From Streptomyces radicis (GTDB taxonomy: Bacteria; Actinomycetota; Actinomycetes; Streptomycetales; Streptomycetaceae), in the NCBI RefSeq assembly GCF_003626575.1, contig NZ_RBDY01000005.1, forward strand, positions 1 to 64,000: a stretch of 64,000 nt of DNA, written 5' to 3'. How positions within the stretch are numbered: the stretch's first letter is position 1; the number at the start of each line of letters is the position of its first letter. A program made the position numbers and the translations under genes. Positions 34,591 through 43,341 of the stretch are shown in pieces. Below the pieces are notes generated by a model that made no database searches, was not told where the DNA came from, and was given only the letters and a program-made list of their open reading frames with translations.

Positions 34591-35475
34591 TCAGGCGTCG
34601 AGCACCCCGAGGTCGACGGAGGCGAGGCGTTCGGGCGCCGCGACCACGTCGATGCCGGTGATCCGGTCGTCGACGACCGTGAAGCGCAGCGCCGCGACCA
34701 GGCGTCCGAGCGGCGCGATCACCAGGCCGACCGCCCCGTCGACCAGCGCGGGCCACGCGCCCGAGACGCGGTAGCGGGGCGAGGACGCGCCCCTGGCCAC
34801 GTTTGTGGCGCCCTCGACCAGCACCGGCGTGCCCGTCGCGCTCGCCTCCTTGTCCGCCCTGAGCACCACGTCCGGGTCGAGCACCGCGAGCAGCGCCTCG
34901 AAGTCCCCGCCGCGCGACGCCGCGAGGAACGCCTCGACGACGCGCCGCTGCCGCGCCACATCGACCTCGGGCACCGGCGCGGCGCCCCGCACCCGGCGGC
35001 GCGCGCGGCTCGCGAGCTGCCGCGTGGCGGCCGGGGTCCGCTCCAGCATCGACGCGATCTCGTCGAACGGCACGGCGAACATGTCGTGCAGCACGAACGC
35101 CAGCCGCTCGGCGGGCGACAGCGTGTCAAGCACCACGAGCAGCGCAAGCCCGACCGAGTCGGCGAGCAGCGCCTCCTGCTCGGGGTCGGCCCCCTCGTCC
35201 GCGCCGCCGCGCGGCTCGGACCCATGGGTCTCCAGCGGCTCCTCGCCCCGGGTGCGGCGCGTGCGCAGCATGTTCAGGCAGACCCGGGCCACCACGGTGG
35301 TCAGCCAGCCCGCGAGGTTCTCGACGCCGCTGGTGTCGGCGCGGCGCAGCCGCAGCCAGGCGTCCTGAACGGCGTCGTCGGCCTCGCTCGCCGAGCCGAG
35401 CATGCGGTACGCCACCGCCCGCAGCCGGGGCCGCTGCTCCTCGAACCGCTCGGTCAGCCATGCGTTCTCGTCCAC
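34591..35475 (-). CDS. SigJ-type ECF sigma factor with SnoaL-like tail
   Basis: A 294-aa ECF41-like sigma factor. Region 2: FEEQRPRLRAVAYRMLGSAS, EADDAVQDAWLRLRRADTSG, NLAGWLTTVVARVCLNMLRT. Region 4: LSPAERLAFVLHDMFAVPFD, EIASMLERTPAATRQLASRA. The C-terminal about 110 residues (EAFLAASRGGDFEALLAVLD, then PDVVLRAD and ITGIDVVAAPERLA) form the SnoaL/NTF2-like domain that autoregulates this class in place of a separate anti-sigma factor. GTG 35475 opens the family sequence. Targets of this class usually lie next door; here a VOC fragment and repeat copy C are the neighbours. Confidence 0.9.
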   Translation of the reverse strand: MDENAWLTERFEEQRPRLRAVAYRMLGSASEADDAVQDAWLRLRRADTSGVENLAGWLTTVVARVCLNMLRTRRTRGEEPLETHGSEPRGGADEGADPEQEALLADSVGLALLVVLDTLSPAERLAFVLHDMFAVPFDEIASMLERTPAATRQLASRARRRVRGAAPVPEVDVARQRRVVEAFLAASRGGDFEALLAVLDPDVVLRADKEASATGTPVLVEGATNVARGASSPRYRVSGAWPALVDGAVGLVIAPLGRLVAALRFTVVDDRITGIDVVAAPERLASVDLGVLDA

Positions 35476-35544
35476 CGTGTCACATTCCCTTCTCGCCCGG
35501 GTTCACCGGGATGACCCATGAAACCCCTCCGGTGTGACCCGGGG

Positions 35545-35800
35545 CGGCTACGGGCCGGACGTCCTCCCGTTCGCCGAACGGGCGCGATGAGCTCACGTAG
35601 CGCGCCGGTGAGCCAGTGCGGGACGCATTCTCCGGAGGGTGGGGCCGTCTTCATCCAGCGCTTACCCGAGGAGGGTTGCCCTTCTGAAACGCGGCACGCT
35701 CCGTGTTGAACAGAACGTGCCCCCGTAATCGACAGAGATGAGCACCGGCCCGCTGCCCGAGCGGGCCCGCAGGGCGCGCGCCACCCCGGCCCCGCAAAGC
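35545..35800. repeat. Palindromic repeat, copy C (shorter, diverged)
   Basis: Contains the outer-arm block GCGGCTACGGGCCGGACGTC, the inner block CGTAGCGCGCCGGTGA, the core TGTTGAACA at 35704-35712 followed by GAACGTGC, and GAGCACCGGCCCGC. Large parts of both arms of copies A and B are missing. It fills the gap between the divergent sigJ-like and VOC genes. Confidence 0.65.
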
Positions 35801-35827
35801 CCGCGCAGCGGAGTAGCTTCGGGGGTC

Positions 35828-36217
35828 ATGACCCACGACACCGCCCGGCCCCGGATCGGCCGTCCCACCACCGTTCTCGACTCCCCCGACGCCCGCGCGC
35901 TGGCGCGCTTCTACGAGCGGCTGCTGGGGTGGGACGTGATCGCCGACGAGCCGGACTGGGCGCAGTTGGCCGAGCCGGGTGGGCCTGGGCGGCTGTCGTT
36001 CCAGACGGAGGGCGCCTACGAGCGGCCCCAGTGGCCGACGCGGCCTGGACGGCCGCAGATGGGGATGCATCTCGACCTGGAGGTCGATGACGTGGAGCGC
36101 GCCGCGGCGCACGCGGAGGCGGTGGGCGCCGTGCTCGCGCCGTTCCAGCCGCAGCCGGATGTGCGGGTGTGCCTCGATCCGGCGGGGCATCCGTTCTGCC
36201 TGTGGGCGCGCGACTGA
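35828..36217 (+). CDS. VOC-family (glyoxalase-like) protein
   Basis: A 129-aa single-domain vicinal-oxygen-chelate protein: TVLDSPDARALARFYERLLG, WAQLAEPGGPGRLSFQTEGA, MGMHLDLEVDDVERAAAHAE and VCLDPAGHPFCLWARD. It is often annotated as glyoxalase/bleomycin-resistance-like, but function varies and cannot be read here. TAGCTT 8 nt before ATG 35828 suggests a leaderless transcript starting at the edge of repeat copy C. Confidence 0.82.
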   Translation: MTHDTARPRIGRPTTVLDSPDARALARFYERLLGWDVIADEPDWAQLAEPGGPGRLSFQTEGAYERPQWPTRPGRPQMGMHLDLEVDDVERAAAHAEAVGAVLAPFQPQPDVRVCLDPAGHPFCLWARD

Positions 36218-36311
36218 GCGAGGCGGCGCAGGACGGATCGCCCCTTGGCGGGATGCGTCCCCCGGGACATTTCCCCCGTCACACCCCTTGACAGACACCG
36301 AGGCATCATCG

Positions 36312-36498
36312 CCGTGCCCGCGGGCGGGCGGCGCTCACGGGCCTCGACGACTTCGAGCCGGCCGATGTGCTGGGCCTGCCGCTGATCGTCGAGGTGTACG
36401 ACAGCGACGAGCTGGGCCGCGAGGCGGGCCGTCTGCTCCTCGACCGCGTGCGGTCCGCCCCGGGCGCGGGCGCCCAGCCGCGCCGCGCCGCACGGTGA
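36312..36498 (+). pseudogene. C-terminal fragment of a LacI-type sensor domain
   Basis: In frame to TGA 36496-36498 the sequence reads GLDDFEPADVLGLPLIVEVY then DSDELGREAGRLLLDRV. This matches the end of LacI-family regulators (VGFDD...LTTVxQP...xxGxxAxxLLLxRL). The DNA-binding half and most of the sensor are absent. The rest of the 323-bp gap shows no other gene. Confidence 0.6.
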
Positions 36499-36540
36499 TC
36501 CCGACCCGCCCGATCCAGCACGGCACCCCCCGCCCCGGCC

Positions 36541-38772
36541 CTAGCCGAAGATCTTCCTGAGTCCCGCGATGTTCTCCTGCGTGACGTCCCACAGGGCGCG
36601 CTGGCGGTCGTGGACGTCCGCCACCGCCGCGTCGTGGTCGGCGAGCAGCATCTCGGCCCGTTCGGCGAGCCGCGTGCCCAGGTGGCGTTCGTGGACCGAG
36701 ACGCCCCACTCGGGCCGTTCGATGTCCGAAAGGAAGTACGCCAGCTTCGGGTGCGACACCAGGCTCAGGATGGGCGTGCCACAGCCGAACGGGATCATGC
36801 CCGCGTGGCCCCGCATGCCGATGACCAGGCGCGTGCGGGCGTAGAGGTCCCGCAGCTCGTCGTTGGTCGCGTCGTACAGCGGCTCGACCGGGAGGGTCAG
36901 GCCGTGCTCGCGGCGCAGGTCGTTGACGAACTTCTCGTCGGTCGGCATGTGCGCGGCGTACCTGACCTCGGCGTGCTTGCCCAACGACCGCACCGCCGTG
37001 GCCATCTCGGACAGGAAGTGCCCGTAGTCGTGGCCGAAGCGCAGCCCGGCGCGGTCGTACGCGCAGTTGACGAGCACCGTGTCGTCGCGCCGCTCGGGGT
37101 CGGTCCAGCCGGGGGCGAGGCGGCGGGTGACGGTGGTCGGGCACGGCTGGTAGAGCACGCGGTCGCGCAGCTCCGGCGGCAGCAGCTCCCTGACGCGCTC
37201 GACGGAGCCGCGGTTGCGCAGGCCGAAGAACGCCGACGAGCGGACGAGCGCGCGCAGCGACTCGGCGAACCGCTCGCGGCGGTAGACCTGGCCGTCGAAG
37301 ATGTTGTAGCCGACCGCGAACACCGCGATGGGCACGGTGATCCGCTGCAACGTGGCGTCGGCGACGTTCCACTGCCACGTGCTGTTGCCGTTGGGCGCGG
37401 TGTCGGGCAGGAAGAGGCCGCCGCCGCCGATGACCAGGCCGCGGCGGGCGTTGACGCGTTCGAGGGCGCGCTCGTCGAACAGCCGGTGGACGTGCACCGA
37501 GAGCCAGCGGCGCGGGCCCGTGTCGGTGTCGAGGCACATGCGGACGGCCTCGGGGAGCACCTTGTCGCCCGCGTTCTCGTTGCCGTCGGCGAACAGGGCG
37601 ACGTGCGCGTACTGTTCGGCGGCGGGCGCGGCGGCCGCGTCGGCCTCGTCGCGGCGCAGCGCGGCGGGCAGGGTCCGCTCGTGCCACGCGCGGCACGTGC
37701 CGTCGGTCGGGTCGGCGTCAAGGCCCTGGCGCGCGTAGTCGTGGGCGGCGTGCTCGTCGCCGCGCAGCCACGCGAGGCGGGCCAGCTGGCCGAAGTTCCG
37801 GGCGGCGATGTCGGGCGCGGCGGTGGCGAGCAGCATGTGCCGCTCGGCCTCCTCGTAACGCGAGAGCGCCATGAGCGAGGCGCCGAGCGTCTGGTGGCAG
37901 CGCGGGCGGTCCACGTCGCGGCCCGCGACGGGCGTGAGCACGGCGACGGCCTCGTCGTGACGCCCCTGCTGCCGGTGGACCTCGGCCACCGCGCGGGCCA
38001 GGTCGACGCGGGGCTTCCGCTCGAGCAGCGGCCCGGCGCAGTGCAGCAGCAGATCGGGGTGCTTGGCCCCCGGCAGCGCGCAGTAGGCGTCGCGGAACGC
38101 GTCGTCGTCGAGCTCGTAGGGGCGCCTGGCCTCGTCGGCGGGGCCGTAGCCAGGGCGTCCCTCCTGCCCGGTGAACCGCAGGATCGCGACGTTTTCGGGC
38201 ACGGGCGCGTCGTCGAACAGGCGGTGGGCGAGGAAGTCGTGGCGGGCGTCGACGCGTTCGAGCACGCCCTTGAGGGCGCTGTCGAGGGAGCCGTCGTTCG
38301 GGGAGCCGCCGTCGAGGCGGCCGAGCAGTCCTTCGTCGAGGGCGGCGGTCTGGATGACAAGCAGCCCGTCGTCGAGCAGGACCCGCCGGTCGTCGGCGGG
38401 GTCCTCGGGGAGCAGCTGGGGAACGGCGCCCACGCCGTCGCGCATGCGCAGCAGCTCGCCCAGGTCGCCGAGCACGACCATGCCGGTGTCCAGGGCGATC
38501 ACCGTGTCGTAGTCGGTGACGCGCAGGACGTCGAGGCGCGCCGCGGCGGGGCGCGGGAACAGGCGCGGGTGGAGACGGCGGGCGGGCTCGAACGCCTCGT
38601 CGGGCAGCCCGGGGTGAAGGACGAGGAAGTCCTCGCACACCGCGGGGTTGGTCAGGGCCAGGCTGCGCAGCAGCACGAGCAGCCCGGGCAGCCGCCCCTC
38701 GTCGGCGTAGGCGGCGAAGGCGATGCGGCGCTTGCCGGTCACCGCGCGTCGGTCGTCAACGGCACGGGTCAT
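36541..38772 (-). CDS. Glycosyltransferase-TPR-polysaccharide pyruvyl transferase fusion
   Basis: A 743-aa three-part protein. Residues about 1-250 resemble a GT8-type glycosyltransferase (IAFAAYADEGRLPGLLVLLR, YDTVIALDTGMVVLGDL with a DxD-like site, and LLLHCAGP). About 265-365 are TPR-like repeats (AVAEVHRQQGRHDEAVAVLT, LGASLMALSRYEEAERHMLL). From about 395 a polysaccharide pyruvyl transferase domain follows (FADGNENAGDKVLPEAVRMC, RGLVIGGGGLFLPDT, TRLVIGMRGHAGMIPFGCGT, ILSLVSHPKLAYFL). It would transfer a sugar and add or process pyruvate ketals on a surface glycan. ATG 38772 overlaps the stop of the upstream gene (ATGA), so both are co-translated. Confidence 0.8.
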   Translation of the reverse strand: MTRAVDDRRAVTGKRRIAFAAYADEGRLPGLLVLLRSLALTNPAVCEDFLVLHPGLPDEAFEPARRLHPRLFPRPAAARLDVLRVTDYDTVIALDTGMVVLGDLGELLRMRDGVGAVPQLLPEDPADDRRVLLDDGLLVIQTAALDEGLLGRLDGGSPNDGSLDSALKGVLERVDARHDFLAHRLFDDAPVPENVAILRFTGQEGRPGYGPADEARRPYELDDDAFRDAYCALPGAKHPDLLLHCAGPLLERKPRVDLARAVAEVHRQQGRHDEAVAVLTPVAGRDVDRPRCHQTLGASLMALSRYEEAERHMLLATAAPDIAARNFGQLARLAWLRGDEHAAHDYARQGLDADPTDGTCRAWHERTLPAALRRDEADAAAAPAAEQYAHVALFADGNENAGDKVLPEAVRMCLDTDTGPRRWLSVHVHRLFDERALERVNARRGLVIGGGGLFLPDTAPNGNSTWQWNVADATLQRITVPIAVFAVGYNIFDGQVYRRERFAESLRALVRSSAFFGLRNRGSVERVRELLPPELRDRVLYQPCPTTVTRRLAPGWTDPERRDDTVLVNCAYDRAGLRFGHDYGHFLSEMATAVRSLGKHAEVRYAAHMPTDEKFVNDLRREHGLTLPVEPLYDATNDELRDLYARTRLVIGMRGHAGMIPFGCGTPILSLVSHPKLAYFLSDIERPEWGVSVHERHLGTRLAERAEMLLADHDAAVADVHDRQRALWDVTQENIAGLRKIFG

Positions 38773-40082
38773 CGCAGGGCGGTCCTCGTCTCGGTGCTGG
38801 CGTTCTTCCGCGCGTGGGCGGTGACCCACTCGTTCTCCTCGGGGCGCAGCTGGCCGGTCCCCACGAGGCCGATCAGGTCGATGCGGGGGTTGACGTCAAG
38901 GAAGTCGAGCAGGCGCAGCACGGTGAACGCGGTGCTGCCGCCGCGGGGCCAGTCGCCGTCGCCGACCAGGGCGGGGTCGTGGAGGGGGCGGCGCAGCGAG
39001 GCGTCGCCGATGTGGCGCTGGGCGCCGGGGGTGAGCCGCTTGCGCAGCGAGCGGCGCCACGCGTCGGCGGGGTCGCCGAAGACGAGCCGGGTGGGGACCT
39101 CCCCGGTCCAGCGGGGTCCCTCCCACGGGGTGGGCCCGCGCAGGGTGACGGCGTGCACATCGGTGCGCTCGCCGGTCCTCGGGGCGTCGAGGCGGTAGGA
39201 GTCGCAGCGGATGACGACGTCGTACGCGTCGATCTCCGCGCCGAGCGACGCCCCGGCCCCGGCTCCGGTCCCGGCTCCGGTCAGCGCGTCGGCGCCCGCG
39301 ACGAGGCACACGGCCTTTCCGGCGATCATGTTCCTGAAGGGCCCGGCGCCGAGCGGCACCGCGTCGCCCACCAGCGGGTCGGGCACGCGGCCCTCGGCGG
39401 TGAGGCGGCGGTAGGTGGCGTAGAGCTCGATGAGCCGCCGCGTGGCGGGGTCGGGCGCGCGGGTGGCGCCGTGCGCGTCGAGGTGGGCGAGGCGGGCCTT
39501 GACCTGGTCGGCGAACGCGGTGCGCAGCTCGGCCCGCGTGTGGCCATCGGGGGCGGCGAGGGCCGTGGGGGCGCCGGGGAAGAGGCGGGCGGCCTCGTCG
39601 AGGCACGAGCGGGTCTCGTCGAGGATGTCCCGGCGCAGCACGATGTCCTGGCTCTCGGTGTACGACTGCCGCAGGTCGAGATGGCGGTCGTAGGCCTCGA
39701 TGGCCTCGCCGTGGCGGCCGAGGGCCTCGAGGACGAGGCCGCGCAGCCGCCAGGCGCCCTTGGAGCGCCCCCGCAGCTCGACGGCGGTGTCGGCGAGGGT
39801 GAGGGCGAGCCCCAACTCGGCGGCGGCGCCGTCGGGTTCGCCCGCCTCGAGGGCTCGGTTCCCGGCGGCGAGCAGGGCGTCGAACGTCTCGGCCGATGAC
39901 GCGGGCCTCGCGGTGGTCAGGGTGCCGATGGCGGCGGCGAGCCGCACCCGCCGGGCCTCGGGCCTGCCGTCGAGCCCGGCGAGGTAGTCGGCGGCGGCGC
40001 GCACGGCCGCGGCAAGCGACTCCTCCTGCCGTCCGGCGTTCCTGCGTCTCGCCCCGAACAGCCCGGACAAGGTCTTCGTCAT
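38769..40082 (-). CDS. TPR protein with GT29-like (sialyltransferase-fold) domain
   Basis: A 437-aa protein. The N-terminal half is helical and TPR-like (LEAGEPDGAAAELGLALTLA, WRLRGLVLEALGRHGEAIEA, YDRHLDLRQSY). The C-terminal part reads NMIAGKAVCLVAGADAL, an Ala/Gly-rich loop, IDAYDVVIRCDSYRLDAP, GERTDVHAVTL, and ends HARKNASTETRTALR. GK-VCLVA plus IDxxDVVIRxxxY plus GxRTDVH is the arrangement of GT29 nucleotide-sugar transferases. The expected glycine-asparagine sugar-nucleotide loop is replaced by a low-complexity Gly/Ala insert, so activity is uncertain. GGAGCACCGAGG precedes ATG 40082. It is coupled to the downstream pyruvyl transferase fusion. Confidence 0.65.
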   Translation of the reverse strand: MTKTLSGLFGARRRNAGRQEESLAAAVRAAADYLAGLDGRPEARRVRLAAAIGTLTTARPASSAETFDALLAAGNRALEAGEPDGAAAELGLALTLADTAVELRGRSKGAWRLRGLVLEALGRHGEAIEAYDRHLDLRQSYTESQDIVLRRDILDETRSCLDEAARLFPGAPTALAAPDGHTRAELRTAFADQVKARLAHLDAHGATRAPDPATRRLIELYATYRRLTAEGRVPDPLVGDAVPLGAGPFRNMIAGKAVCLVAGADALTGAGTGAGAGASLGAEIDAYDVVIRCDSYRLDAPRTGERTDVHAVTLRGPTPWEGPRWTGEVPTRLVFGDPADAWRRSLRKRLTPGAQRHIGDASLRRPLHDPALVGDGDWPRGGSTAFTVLRLLDFLDVNPRIDLIGLVGTGQLRPEENEWVTAHARKNASTETRTALR

Positions 40083-40251
40083 CCTCGGTGCTCCACCTTC
40101 CCTGGAAGGGCCGACTGTGCCCCACGGCCACCGGCCGTATGCAACCACGAGATGTATAGCCGATGAACTGTCGCGCCCGTGGGGCGTGGGTCGGTTTCCG
40201 GCGGGCAGGCAGCCTGGTTTCGGGGCCCGTTGGGAAAGGTGCGGGAACGGC

Positions 40252-40280
40252 GTCGCGCCGGGCACGGGGCCCGGCGCGAC
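40252..40280 (-). terminator. Strong hairpin after the sugar dehydrogenase gene
   Basis: A perfect 12-bp stem, GTCGCGCCGGGC and GCCCGGCGCGAC, with a 5-nt loop, 14 bp downstream of the dehydrogenase stop on the minus strand. It separates that gene from the glycan pair. Confidence 0.8.
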
Positions 40281-40294
40281 GGTGAACGGGTGGG

Positions 40295-41539
40295 TCACTC
40301 GGTGGCGGCCTGTCCGAAACTGACGCGGAACAGCTGCCCCGGCAGGTCGTTGACGACGTACAGCTCGCCGTCGGCCGCGGCGCCGAACGCCGTGACCTGG
40401 GTGGGCATCTCGCCGATGACCGCGTCGCTGTAGCCGCCGTCGGCCTCGGGGCGCAGGGCCCAGATGTTGTTCGAGCAGTAGTCGGTGGCCACGTAGGTGC
40501 CGTCGGCCAGGTCGGCGTACTCCTGGCCGCGGTAGACGTTGCCGCCGATGACCGCGCAGTTGCCGTCCTGGGCCGTCGGGTAGACGAACACGGGCTCGGT
40601 CAGCTCGACGCCAGGCGCGCACTCGTCGGGGTTGAACTCGAAGCCGCCCTCGCGGCACGACCAGCCGTAGTTGGCGCCCGCGCGGTCGGCGGGCACGTGG
40701 TTGATCTCCTCGCTGCGGCCCTGGCCCACGTCGGCGATCCACTGCGACCCGTCGGCCGGGTCGAACGAGAAACGCCAGGCGTTGCGCAGGCCGTAGGCCC
40801 AGATCTCGGGCCTGGCCTCGGGGTTGTCGACGAACGGGTTGTCCTCGGGGACGCAGTACGGCAGGTCGCCGCACGCGCCGCCGACGTCGACGCGCAGGAT
40901 CTTGCCGAGCAGCGTGTCGAGGCTCTGGCCGTTGCCCTCGGGGTCGCCGTTCCCGCCGCCGTCGCCGATGCTCCAGTAGAGGAAGCCGTCGGAGCCGAAG
41001 GCGAGTTGGCCGCCGTTGTGGTTGTCGTAGGTCGCGTGCTCCTGGGAGATCAACGGCTCCAGCGTGCCGTCGGCGACGGAGTACCTGGCCAGGGTCACGG
41101 CGCTGTCGGCGGCCGCGGTGTAGGCGAGGTAGAGCGCCTGGCTTTCGGCGTAGTCGGGCGCGGGGGCGATGCCGAGCAGGCCGCGTTCGTTGTACGTGGA
41201 GTCGACCTGGTCGGTGATGTCGAGCAGCGGCTCGGCGGCGAGCCCGGTCGCGGGCTCGTAGACGCGGACCGTGCCGGACTTCTCGGTGATGAACAGCCGT
41301 CCTGTGCCGTCGTCGGGCGCGGCGATCGCGGTGGGGCGCGTGAGTCCCGTCGCGACCTCGGTGGTGGCGGCGGTCAGCTGGTCCACCGGCAGCGCCGCGG
41401 TCTCGTGGGCGGCCGCGGTCCCTTCGGCCGTCTCGGGGGCGGGCGCGGCGCCCGCGGTCAGGGCGGGGGCGGCCAGCGGGGCCATCGCGGTGAGCGAGAC
41501 GGCCAGCAGGAGGCGGCCGGTCCATGGGCGTCGTTGCAT
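40295..41539 (-). CDS. Secreted PQQ-dependent sugar dehydrogenase family protein
   Basis: A 414-aa GSDH-type six-bladed beta-propeller with a signal peptide (MQRRPWTGRLLLAVSLTAMA, cut near AGAAPA). Seen: PTAIAAPDDGTGRLFITEKS, ERGLLGIAPAPDYAESQALY, HNGGQLAFGSDGFLYWSIGD (a hallmark His and GDGG calcium/PQQ strand), GLRNAWRFSFDPADGSQWIA, DVGQGRSEEINHV and NYGWSCREGG. Several cysteines could form disulfides outside the cell. It oxidises aldoses, or acts as a sugar-binding propeller, in the periplasm-equivalent. ATG 41539 has GGAG 5-6 nt upstream. Confidence 0.87.
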   Translation of the reverse strand: MQRRPWTGRLLLAVSLTAMAPLAAPALTAGAAPAPETAEGTAAAHETAALPVDQLTAATTEVATGLTRPTAIAAPDDGTGRLFITEKSGTVRVYEPATGLAAEPLLDITDQVDSTYNERGLLGIAPAPDYAESQALYLAYTAAADSAVTLARYSVADGTLEPLISQEHATYDNHNGGQLAFGSDGFLYWSIGDGGGNGDPEGNGQSLDTLLGKILRVDVGGACGDLPYCVPEDNPFVDNPEARPEIWAYGLRNAWRFSFDPADGSQWIADVGQGRSEEINHVPADRAGANYGWSCREGGFEFNPDECAPGVELTEPVFVYPTAQDGNCAVIGGNVYRGQEYADLADGTYVATDYCSNNIWALRPEADGGYSDAVIGEMPTQVTAFGAAADGELYVVNDLPGQLFRVSFGQAATE

Positions 41540-41733
41540 GTCAGCTCCAGAAGATGTGGGGGTCCTCGGCCCGCGGCGCGGTGACGGCGATGCGTCGGTC
41601 AACCGGCGTGGCCGAGGGTGGAGTTGAGTAGCGGGCGGCGTACGGGACGCTACCGGCTCCCCGCCGCGGGCGCCAGGGCACGGGCATGGCGGCGTGGCAT
41701 GGCGGCGTCCCCGGGGTGGTAGGGAACAGCCTT

Positions 41734-43032
41734 GTGAACGCCCCCGCTTCGCGCGCCACGCGCGCCCCGCACACCGTCATGACGCCCGCCGAGGGGTCGA
41801 TGGTCGCCTTCGACGACCGGGCGGGGGTGCCCGCGACGATCGCCGCCGTGCTGTCCTTCGACGGGCCGTGCCCCGACGTGGCCGAGCTGGGCGCGCGGGT
41901 GGACGAGCGCTGGTCGCCCCTCGCGGCGCTGCACCGCACGATCGTTCCGCGCCCCGACGGCCGCCCCCGGCGCCCGTACGCGTGGCACGCGCCCGGCGCT
42001 CCCTCCCCCGCCGCGCGCCCGCGCCTCGTGGACGCGGCGAACGGGCGTGAGGGGCTCGCGGCGCATGTGGGGGCGCTGTTGGAGGAGCCGCTGCCGCCCG
42101 GCGGTCCGCTGTGGGGGCTCGATCTGCTCCCGGGTGACAACGGGTTCACACTGGTGCTGCGCGCCCATCACGCCCTGCTGGACGGGGCGTCGGTCGGCAC
42201 GCTGCTGCGCGCGCTGAGCGACACCCCCGAGGTGCTCCCTCCCCCGGCGGGCGCTCCCCCGCTGCCGCCCGGGCGGTGGGCGCGGGCGGGGGCGGCGCTG
42301 GGCTCGGGGCGTTCGGCGTTCCCGCCGGGGCGGGCGCTGGGCTTCAACCGCCCGGTGGACCAGGCGCGTTCGGTGGCGTGGGCCGGGGTGCCCATGGCGG
42401 AGTTCGAGGCGGCGCGCGCGGCGCTGCCGGGGGCGAGGGCCACGGTCAACGACGTGTTCCTCGCGGCCGTCGCGGGCGCCCTGCGGCGGGTGGTGACCGA
42501 CGGGGCGTCGGTGCGGGCGATGGTCCCCGTGAACCTGCGTGGACCGGAACGCCACGACGAGATCGGCACGGTGATCGGCGGCGCGCGCGTTGCCCTGCCG
42601 GTGGCCATGGCCGACCCGGTGGCCCGCCTGCGGGCGGTGCGCGACGCGATGGCGCGCACCAAACGCCGGTACGAGCCCGGCGGGTTGACGCGGCTGATCG
42701 ACGTGCTGGCCGTTCCGGCGCCGGGCGCGGCGGGGGCGTTGATCGGCCACCTGCTGGGCTCGCCGTCCCTGTGGAACGTGCTGTGCTCCAACATCCGCCT
42801 CCACGACGGCCCGTTGGAGGTGGCGGGGCGGCGGCTGCGCGAGGCGTTCGTCGCGACGTGCCTGCCGCCCCGGATGGGCTTCGTGGCGGTGCTGACGCGG
42901 TACGCCGACGCCTGCACCGTGGCGTTCACGAGCGACGGGGCGCACCGCGCGCTTGCGGCGCCGCTGGCCGACGCGGTGCGCGAGGAGGTCGCCACGCTGG
43001 CCTCGGGAGCCCTCCCGGTGGCGGGGCCCTAG
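41734..43032 (+). CDS. WS/DGAT-family acyltransferase
   Basis: About 432 aa, wax-ester synthase/diacylglycerol acyltransferase fold. The catalytic HHxxxDG is present (RAHHALLDGAS, His145-Asp150). Also seen: TVNDVFLAAVAGALRRVV, MVPVNLRGPERHDEIGTVIG and a C-terminal NVLCSNIRLHDGPLEVAGRR. It would esterify an alcohol or diacylglycerol with acyl-CoA for storage lipid. GTG 41734 is 9-10 nt after AGGGA; ATG 41779 is an alternative and the frame is open to 41686. Confidence 0.82.
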   Translation: MNAPASRATRAPHTVMTPAEGSMVAFDDRAGVPATIAAVLSFDGPCPDVAELGARVDERWSPLAALHRTIVPRPDGRPRRPYAWHAPGAPSPAARPRLVDAANGREGLAAHVGALLEEPLPPGGPLWGLDLLPGDNGFTLVLRAHHALLDGASVGTLLRALSDTPEVLPPPAGAPPLPPGRWARAGAALGSGRSAFPPGRALGFNRPVDQARSVAWAGVPMAEFEAARAALPGARATVNDVFLAAVAGALRRVVTDGASVRAMVPVNLRGPERHDEIGTVIGGARVALPVAMADPVARLRAVRDAMARTKRRYEPGGLTRLIDVLAVPAPGAAGALIGHLLGSPSLWNVLCSNIRLHDGPLEVAGRRLREAFVATCLPPRMGFVAVLTRYADACTVAFTSDGAHRALAAPLADAVREEVATLASGALPVAGP

Positions 43033-43080
43033 ATTCGGCCGCGCGTTCTCCCCCCTCGGGGATGGCTGGCCATCCCGGCG

Positions 43081-43341
43081 GTGATCGTGTTCACCGTGGC
43101 GGGCCTGGCGGCCGGTCTCGGCCTCGCCAAACTGCTGTTCGAGCTGTTCGGCGCCCTGCCGATGGCCCTCGACGCCCACGCGTCGGAACGGAATCGGCGG
43201 GTGGTGTGGGTGGCGTGGGTCGTGCGCCTTGCGGTCGTGGCGCCGCCCGCCGTCGTTCGCGTCCGAGTTCGCCTCCGGGCCGGGGGCCTCAGGCCGGTTG
43301 TGGACGGGCCTCCGGCGGGGCGTTCACGGGTTGGCGGATGA
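43081..43341 (+). CDS. Possible small membrane protein, perhaps frameshifted
   Basis: An 86-codon frame with strong GC at third positions in its first 55 codons, giving two hydrophobic segments (IVFTVAGLAAGLGLAKLLFE and VVWVAWVVRLAVVAPPA). After about 43250 the codon bias moves to another frame (PSFASEFASGPGASGRLWTG), which suggests a frameshift. No family recognised and no clear ribosome site. It may be a real small protein or a remnant. Confidence 0.35.
   Translation: MIVFTVAGLAAGLGLAKLLFELFGALPMALDAHASERNRRVVWVAWVVRLAVVAPPAVVRVRVRLRAGGLRPVVDGPPAGRSRVGG

Noticed and set aside
41540..41733. Extra N-terminus of the WS/DGAT gene from 41686
   Set aside because: The sequence before 41734 is Gly/Trp-rich with no ribosome site, whereas AGGGA is placed for GTG 41734.
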